From positions 23,133,344 through 23,197,343 of the forward strand of contig NC_084816.1 of the NCBI RefSeq assembly GCF_963583255.1: 64,000 bases of DNA, in the 5' to 3' direction. Positions 56,832 through 64,000 of this stretch are shown piece after piece. Numbering within the stretch: position 1 is the first letter of the stretch; every line of letters begins with the position of its first letter. This stretch comes from Pyrus communis (lineage: Eukaryota; Streptophyta; Magnoliopsida; Rosales; Rosaceae). Under the pieces are notes generated by a model that did not search any database, was not told the DNA's origin, and saw only the letters and a list, made by a program, of their open reading frames with translations. A program made the position numbers and the translations under genes.

Positions 56832-57081
56832 ATTCAATAGGGTGTGCGACTGGGTCGATCTCAAGTGGGATATCATGTAAGATTAGGTGAAACCAAAAAA
56901 TAGATAAGGATTTTTTTTATCAAAAAAAAAAAGACAAGGTTCTCTCTCCTTTTTTTTTTTTTTTTCCCTCCCTTTCCCTCATATTTGACTGCTCAAGATT
57001 TCATCTTGTAGATCTTGAAGAGAGAGAGAAAGTATGAAAAAACAAAAACAAAAAAAACCTGTGAGAGGAGGAAGAGAGAAA

Positions 57082-57097
57082 GGGGGGGGGGGGGGGG
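57082..57097 (+). repeat. poly-G tract (16 bases)
   Basis: Uninterrupted G run within a purine-rich stretch 57000-57130. Confidence 0.9.
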
Positions 57098-57867
57098 TGC
57101 GGGTGGTGAAGGGAAAAAGAAAGGGGAGAGAATCTCATCCTAAAAAAATAGAGAGATTTCATACTGTTGCGAAAAGTGTTTAATAAATAACGTGGTATAA
57201 ATTTTTACAAGAGTTTCCCTAATTAACTTTTGATTTATACCTTAATGTATAAATCAAAACCCTTGGTTTCATACACATTGGGGGATATAGATCCTCTGGT
57301 GCAGTAGTAAACTATTTTAACAACTTGAGATGCTTTAAGTGTAGAGATAAGCACGTTTAACAACTTGAGTTACAAAACATTTACCGGATAATTGATGATC
57401 AAATTATGTAAATTTTATTCAATTATATATGACGTGTTCCTCTCAAATATGAATATTTTATACTTGACATATCAAGTTGTTACTGGGTAGCTCAAAAAAC
57501 TAAGGTAGGTAATCTGATTTTGGAGCATATCATTGGGCATGCTTATTATTATATTCTAGTAGGATGAACATTATTAATTAATGACAATTTATTATCTTAT
57601 TTTATTAAAAAGCTATTTTTAGTTGCCAGCAAACACTAATTCAGTTGAAGTTGGCCACCCAAATACACCAATCTTTTTTTGACAAAAAATACCAATCTTA
57701 ATTATTGTCTCTACAGAAAAAAGAATTCCCTATATAATTTCCATCCCATCCCTTGTCTTTCCTCACTCAAACCCAAATCAGAAATATACAAATTACACAC
57801 ACATCTTTTAAAATTTTAATCACCAAGTCCATCTCTTCTCATTATTTTTAAACAAGTCCAGTTGCCC

Positions 57868-58790
57868 ATGTCATTCAAGGGGATTGAGATGGCTCTAGCC
57901 CTAGTCCTTGGGTCCATGCTATTGGGTGGAGCCATGGCTCAGTCAAGCTGCACCAGCTCAATCACAAGCCTGGCTCCATGCCTCAACTTCATTACTGGAA
58001 ACTCATCAAACCCTTCATCTTCTTGCTGATCACAGCTCTCCAATGTTGTCCAGTCTTCTCCACAGTGCCTTTGCTCGTTACTCAACGGTGGCGGCGCCTC
58101 ATTGGGCATCACCATAAACCAAACACTTGCTTTGTCTTTGCCCGGTGCTTGCAAAGTGAAAACTCCTCCCCTTAGCCAATGTGGTCAGTTGAAATTATTT
58201 AGTAGTGATTTTTGCAGTCTCAGTTTATTTCTTCGCACTCGACAATGAATGCAGATAATATATAAATTATAAAATAATTAATTTGAAATGTCAGAAGTTA
58301 AACTAAGAGTGCCAAAATAGCTACTCTTATTTAGGTATATTGACCCAACAATACAAATAAGTTGGAGCTGATTTGATTATTGTTGAAGCAGGTGCCAATG
58401 GACCTTCAACTTCATCAATTCCTCCAGCAAGTTCCCGAGCAGCTTCCTCCAATGAAACACCTTCAGATGCTTCAACTCCTGAAGGTGCCATTTCGCCTTC
58501 GGCCTCGGACATTCCTTCAGCTTCAGGTACAAAATATATTCAATAAATAGACATGCATCGAGCAATGTTGTATCCTCTAACGGTCCGCTACGTTATGTTG
58601 TCACAATGTCAATTTACTTCTCGACATATATACTGATAATATGATATGTGTTAATGCAGGAGGAGGGTCTAAAACAGTACCATCCACCGACGGTAACACA
58701 TCCAACGGAAGCGTCGACAGAGCACCTTTTCACTTTGTGCTCTTCCTCGTTTTCGTCATGTCATGTGCTTCTTCTCTGGCCAAATTTTGA
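57868..58790 (+). pseudogene. LTPG-like gene stopped by one nonsense codon
   Basis: Three exons, 57868-58183, 58392-58526, 58660-58790, with correct GT-AG junctions and phases. Signal peptide MSFKGIEMALALVLGSMLLG, eight-Cys domain (SCTSSITSLAPCLNFITGNS; later QCLCSLLNGG and LPGACKV), Ser/Pro-rich linker and hydrophobic GPI-type tail (FHFVLFLVFVMSCASSLAKF). The only fault is TGA at 58027-58029 (codon 54), where the second cysteine of the CC pair belongs: TGC to TGA is a single-base change. The rest is open to the normal stop. Either a very young pseudogene, a null allele, or a base-call error. Confidence 0.88.
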
Positions 58791-59326
58791 GTCTTCTTGT
58801 CTGCAGATGTTTGGAGCATGCGATCTAGTTCTACAAATATTTCACTACATTTTTTTTTTCATTTCATTTCATTTGAGTGCTCTCTAAGAGCCGATCATTT
58901 TTAATTTTTCTCTCTTGAATCTTGACGATGGAGATCACAATTCGTACTTGTGTGTTTCTCTTTATACCATTTATTTGTACTTTTACCATTTGATAATGAA
59001 GGCAAAATACCAATCTTCATAGATTAGAATAATTTTGAATATCATATTGTAAGAAAAAAAACTACAAAAACAAAATAGGAATAAAAAGAAAATGTAACCA
59101 CTAACCAAGTATTGATTGATATTAATGTAAGATGACCATTTGATTTAGCGGTACTTGATTTTTACTTTGCTATGCTTCGGCTTTGTAGACACAATCCCAA
59201 CCCTTTATAGGTATAGGGCCCAAAGCTTGATCTTAATCTCCCATTTGGGCCATTTTAAAGCGACATCATGTTCTAGAAAAACCACTTATGTGGTCCAAAG
59301 ATTTCCTTGCACCTCTTAATTTTTAG

Positions 59327-59480
59327 AAAGTTTTAACGAAAATTTTACGGTACTGTTTATTTTAATGAAAAATTACATTTTTACACTAAAAAGTCAATCC
59401 TGGTACTATTCATTTTACCCTTTATTTTGTCTTTATCATTAAAACTTAAAATTTTCAAATCATTTTCATTAGTTTTCCTT
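59327..59480 (+). repeat. dispersed 150-bp repeat, member 2
   Basis: Reverse-complement match to 26742-26891 (TTTTAACGAAAATTTTACGG, ACCCTTTATTTTGTC, TTTTCATTAGTTTTCCTT). Confidence 0.7.
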
Positions 59481-59893
59481 AATTTTTATTGTTTATTTTA
59501 TACAACAATATATTTATATTTACACAAAGAAAGTTAATATTTAAACTAATTATGGGGTAGGACTGTTTAGTCACATAATGTGCTAGTTAATAAATTAGTA
59601 ACGAACTTGTTATGTGTGATAGTTGAACGCAAAATCTTCTACTATAGATAGGATTATAATCGTAGTGGTAACCCCTCCTAAATTTTTACTTTAATAAATA
59701 ACAAAAATCTATTGCAAAGTCGGAAAAGTTGGTGACAAAAAAGAAAACCAGCTGCCTCTATTTCCTTCAATTCCCCATTTTATATATACAAATCCCAAAC
59801 CCCTCTTGCTTACACAAAACCCAGATAAACCCATCACCAAACATCTCCTTATTTCTCAAATTTCACATAAATATTATTTAATTTCATTTGCAA

Positions 59894-60701
59894 ATGGCAA
59901 TTAGGAGGAGGATTAACGAATTGAATTCATGGTGCTAACTTTGGTCTTTGTATGGCTTTGTGGGAAGGAGACATCGTTGTTGCTCAATCTTCAAGTTGCA
60001 CCGATGTGATATTAGCAAGTCCGTTTGCCTTAATTATGTAACAGGAAACTCATCATCCCCATCTTCCTCATGTTGCTCACAGTTTTCCAATGTGGTCAGC
60101 TCTCAGCCACATTGCCTCTGTGAGGTTCTCAGTGAGTTCTTCTTCACTTGGTGTGAACATCAATCAGACTCAGGCCTTGGCTCTCCCCTCTGCTTGCAAT
60201 GTCCCCCAATTAGCTGCTGGGTATACAAAATGAAGTGTTCTTGTCATTCCAAAAAAAAAATCATTTTGTACTCCTCTGAGTACCAATTCTCTTTTGTGTA
60301 CTGCATTTTAGACACACAAAACCAACCACGTCCCTAATACGGTTCTATTAGAAAGTGTGTCCGTAGTGTTTTCACTTTCGTGAATAACATTATTATTCTG
60401 GTTTATCCGTTTATGTAATTCTATAACACAGGAGTGCAACATGACTATTAATCTTTTGTGATTGTGCAGGGTTTAGTAAACTTGTTGATTAAGTTTTAAT
60501 CACGATTTTTCAGGGTCTTCCACTCCAGCAGATTCTCCTTCTTCAGGAACACCAACTTCTCCTTCAGGGAGTGGATTTAAAACTGTGCCATCAACACATA
60601 TGCGGTCTTCGGATGGAAATTCTAACAAGATGGCATTTTCTCTTCTGTTCTTCTTGCTCTTCATTGCATCATATGCCTCAACTTCCACATCCAATTACTA
60701 A
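59894..60701 (+). pseudogene. LTPG-like pseudogene, frameshifted
   Basis: Closest to the gene at 57868. Recognisable are the start (59894), the SSSCTD segment, NYVTGNSSSPSSSCCSQFSN (here the CC pair is intact), HCLCEVLS, then QTQALALPSACNVPQ in a shifted frame. The last exon (about 60514-60701) has a Ser/Pro-rich linker (GSSTPADSPSSGTPTSPSGS) and GPI-type tail (MAFSLLFFLLFIASYASTST). Frameshifts lie in the signal-peptide region (about 59935-59980), near 60020 and near 60133. Confidence 0.85.
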
Positions 60702-62230
60702 GCTTTTCTGCCATGTTGTTGGTCCAATTTTTGCATAATGTAGGCTTTTGGTGTTCATTCTTATACACAGCGGGATATCATCGGTTACACAGTAAAATTT
60801 ATCGAGGGTTAAGGATGGAATTGGTTATCTTTCATATAAGCAAATAGCAGTAAGTGTACGTTATTTCTGGTTTGTATATTGCTCAGTATTTATGGATTAC
60901 ATTATTTCTGATTATATATCTCTTCGTGTCCATCTTTGTTATCACATGAGTTATATCTCCTCGTGTCTATGTTTGTTGTCGCGTGAGTTTCACTATCTAT
61001 CTGCTTATGGAATTGAAATAAAACAGGCACTGAGTTCTACTTTTCCATGTACAATACAAACCATGTACTGGAATCATTGCTTGTACCAAAAGAAGCAAAC
61101 AGATTAATTAACTTGTCACCAGTAAAACGTTGATTTCAATCCTGAAGATGAAAGAACAACCATATCAACTACAAAATCATGAGTTTTGACCAATATAATC
61201 GTGTTCTTTAAGTAAATTAATCACAAAATTAAATGATAAAATGTTCTACAAAATATGAGTTTTGACCAATATAATCGTGTTCTTTAAGTAAATTAATCAC
61301 AAAATTAAATGCTAAAATTCTCTTCTACAAAAGCACTTTTGTAGGTCCGTCAAATTGCTCCATGACACGCAGCAAACGACCGATCGTCACAGTGCCCCCT
61401 ATGCCAAGGAAGGAAGGCTTATTCTGCAGTCAAACATGAATGCATCCAACCTTCCGTTGATTTTAATATCTCTTAATTGATCTTGTTTATCGATGATCTT
61501 CATTGTTATACAAATTTATAAAATAATGCTAGGGAATATATGAAAAATAAAAGAAACACACCACACATAAACACAAAGAATTTAGTGAAGTTCAACAAAC
61601 TTACCCTACTTTTCGTGTGATCTCTCTTGAAAAAACATATGCACTATTAATAAATCGGTTACAACAACTTATCTACAACCTTTATGCTAAACCCCAAAAC
61701 ATTGCTTTTGATCTCTCTATCACTCTTGGCTCTCTCCTGTTGTCTTCTCATTGTAGTCTGTTGCTCATGTGAATAGACAATCCACAAATATTGAACGGTA
61801 AAATTTTGTTAATCGTAAGTTAGATAATAAGTAAGTTCTCCCACACGAAAACACAAGCTCTTATAGAAAAGACATTTGATATACCTAATCGTTTTCTTGA
61901 CACACTGAAAGATTTATCCCTATAAAAGCAATTGACAAAACTACTTTATTGTAGCAGCTCTCGCAATTAGTGGGACAATCATAGAGTTCGATAAACAAAA
62001 GTACAAAAAAACCCCATACTTTCCTGCAAAGTACTGCACGAATAACGTAAGTGGATGCCATTACCCAAGTTTTAATCTTTTTGGTAAGATTTTGAAAGCA
62101 TGTGCCATGCACGTTTCAACCTAACCAAAACTAACAAAATTGCCATGGCAAAGCGCCAAGGAAATCAGAAACGAACCGGAATTAGGAAATTAGGAATACC
62201 CACAAATGTTTATTCGGTTATTAGGGTTAA
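60702..62230. other. intergenic with a 76-bp tandem duplication
   Basis: No gene recognised. 61181-61256 is repeated at 61257-61315 almost base for base (GAGTTTTGACCAATATAATC...). The stretch 61540-61800 resembles LTR-type DNA but has no clear ends. Confidence 0.55.
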
Positions 62231-62329
62231 GTGAAAGAGAAAAGAACACAGAAAATTCCCCAATTTCCAATCCGTCGCTATAACGCTCGAATTCTCTCGC
62301 GTTGCCTTACAGACAAACAGCACGCACAA

Positions 62330-63226
62330 AATAACAGCTCTGATAAGTCATCCTCTCAGCCAAGAAAACCAAACGCCACCTCGCTTTCTCTCTCTCCTCT
62401 TTGTCTCTCTCACTCTACAAATTTGAGCAGCAAAGCACAATCTTTGTGTTCTTCACCCGGTTCCCGTGTTACAGGTACATCCACTTTCCCTCTATCTTTC
62501 TCCCTTTCTCTCATGGGCAAGGAAAAAGAAATTGTAATATGTGATTAGAGTGGTTTCAGTTGTAATTTGCATTTTTTTACCATAATTTTGGGTGAATTGT
62601 GGTAAATTTTTAGTTAGTACTGAAATTATTGATTGCCCAGTTTTTGTTATGTGGGATTGGAGGTGGGTTTTGTGTTAAAAGTCAAGAATTTTAGTGTAAT
62701 AGTGGGGGATTGAGATTCAAAGTTGTGTGCTTTGTGCATCAATTGGTGCATGAATCTGATTGGTTCTGTTTTTTGGATTGAAATTTGAAATCAAAATTTT
62801 CATGCTTTTGTTGCATAAGTAGTAATGCATGTGAGTTCATACCAATTTGGTTGAACGAGTCCTGGGTCATTCTTAGATGGAGTCTGATCGGATTGGCACC
62901 AATGCGTTTTCGTTTAGTGTGTAAATCCACATTAAGCCAAATAGTTATGCCATAGCTGACAGTGGTGTATCCTTGAATGAGTGAGAATTTTCGGACCGAC
63001 AAGAAGTTTATTTGAAATGCTATAAGTTTGTCTGATGTATTTGAATGCGGGTAGTCTTGTACTGTGAGATATCTGTAATTACTTATTAGTTTTAATGTTT
63101 TGAACATCGTTTATACAAGCTATTATACCTCGAAGTTCAAATTTTTTAACTTTGTCTTTGTTTTTGTTTTTGTAGGGATTTCTGCATAGGGAAGAGAATT
63201 GTTTTGTTTACGTCTAACTAAAACTG
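62330..63226 (+). other. probable spliced 5' leader of a gene continuing right of the window
   Basis: A pyrimidine-rich exon ends at about 62474 (GTGTTACAG followed by GTACATC). A second short exon is plausible at 63176-63226 (TTTTGTAG before, GTAAGTAAC after). Neither has coding signal; the start codon would lie downstream. DNA to 64000 looks like intron. Confidence 0.45.
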
Positions 63227-64000
63227 GTAAGTAACAGAGAGCAGTCATATGCAGCTATGTTTTGGCTATATTACGATATCAGTACATTAACAAATCTCTG
63301 TGGCTTAGATTTCTAAGCTTGGCGTTTGTTTTCTTATACTGTATTGTGCAGAATTAGTTTTACCTTATGTTATTTTGTTTTAGTTGTTATGTCTTTTCCT
63401 ATTTCTTTTGAGCATCACGGTTTATTTTCTTGCTCCACATTTCCTTTTCTCTCTTTTCTAGTTGAGAAAACTGCCTTTTCTATGACATTCAGTTTACATG
63501 ATAGCATGCATTTGAATGAAGCACATTATGTTCTGACATTTTGAAAATTGATGAACGTTTTATGCTCTTTATGCTGTCATTTATGCAGTGTGGGATTCAA
63601 ATGTAAAGGTCCTTCAGGATGTTTTAGCAGTCTCATTTGGATGCTTTTAGTAAATGATGACTTTTTTTTATCTTTTGTTTTGGGGCTCGGTGATAACTTT
63701 GGTGATTGAGAATCAGACCCATTTCATTTTCTAGATTATGTTACACTGTGATTGTCTTTTGTAGCAGTATATGCACATAAGGGCATTGAAAATTGCAACA
63801 CAATTGACGAGATGATTTCAAATGTTGAGGTTTTGTTAAAAGTTTTTGTTGTAACGTGTCGCATTTATTTGCAGATTACTTATGAAGTTTGATAGAAAAT
63901 ACATTGAACTTTATTGTGCACCTTCTTTGATCTTAATACACCTTCATTGAAACTTTGATCTTGAAAATTCGAAATGAATATTCTCTTCTCGGCATAACCT

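Noticed and set aside
57120..57230. Sixth hAT-type MITE copy
   Set aside because: Has GAGAGATTTCATACTGTTGC but no matching right end.
61540..61800. Possible additional copia LTR
   Set aside because: Wording resembles LTR leader DNA but no TG...CA ends, primer site or target duplication could be found.

Overview
This is nuclear DNA of a dicotyledonous flowering plant. It is AT-rich, its genes have short GT-AG introns, and it carries seed-storage and cell-wall gene families plus dense LTR-retrotransposon, hAT-type and Mutator-type debris. The protein sequences and repeats feel Rosaceae-like (apple/pear group), but that is an impression; only 'eudicot nuclear genome' is secure.

Left third (1-23 kb). 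A Ty1/copia element on the minus strand runs off the left edge (1-1588). Next come two tandem, decayed GH28 polygalacturonase genes (1.7-3.3 and 4.35-6.2 kb), then a long non-coding stretch with a 163-bp tandem repeat and a fragment of mitochondrial small-subunit rRNA split by a Mutator-like insertion. The first intact gene is a ten-exon inositol polyphosphate 5-phosphatase (13280-16298, +). A 1.6-kb element with long terminal inverted repeats lies at 20771-22346.

Middle (23-45 kb). This part is mostly repeats: hAT-type MITEs, three members of a CCTAGGCGG-rich Mutator-like family, solo LTRs with perfect 5-bp target duplications, and a 2.3-kb LTR-like block. Among them are an intact two-exon FCS-like zinc finger gene (31314-32447, -), an AP2-domain exon remnant, and a dead pentatricopeptide-repeat gene (37988-41590, -) broken by a Mutator-like insertion, a solo LTR, stops and frameshifts. 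At 42942-43439 is an intact, intronless ORF for a small protein that resembles only the C-terminal dimerisation domain of glutamyl-tRNA reductase. A triplicated promoter block with DRE/CRT-like cores lies in front of it. This is the most unusual gene in the window.

Right third (45-64 kb). Features in order: a 7S vicilin gene (45016-47249, -) with a non-canonical GA-AG intron; the mitochondrial ribosomal protein uL24 gene (48362-49551, -); an intact defensin-like peptide gene (51220-51614, +) and a frameshifted paralogue (54572-54889); and a cluster of three GPI-anchored lipid-transfer-protein genes. In that cluster one gene is intact (55284-56420, -), one is stopped by a single nonsense codon (57868-58790, +) and one is frameshifted (59894-60701, +). 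The right edge holds what looks like the spliced 5' leader of a gene whose coding part lies outside.

There is no operon logic here; each gene is independent. The shared themes are recent tandem duplication followed by decay (polygalacturonase, defensin-like, LTPG) and repeated transposon insertion, with insertion footprints that can still be read.
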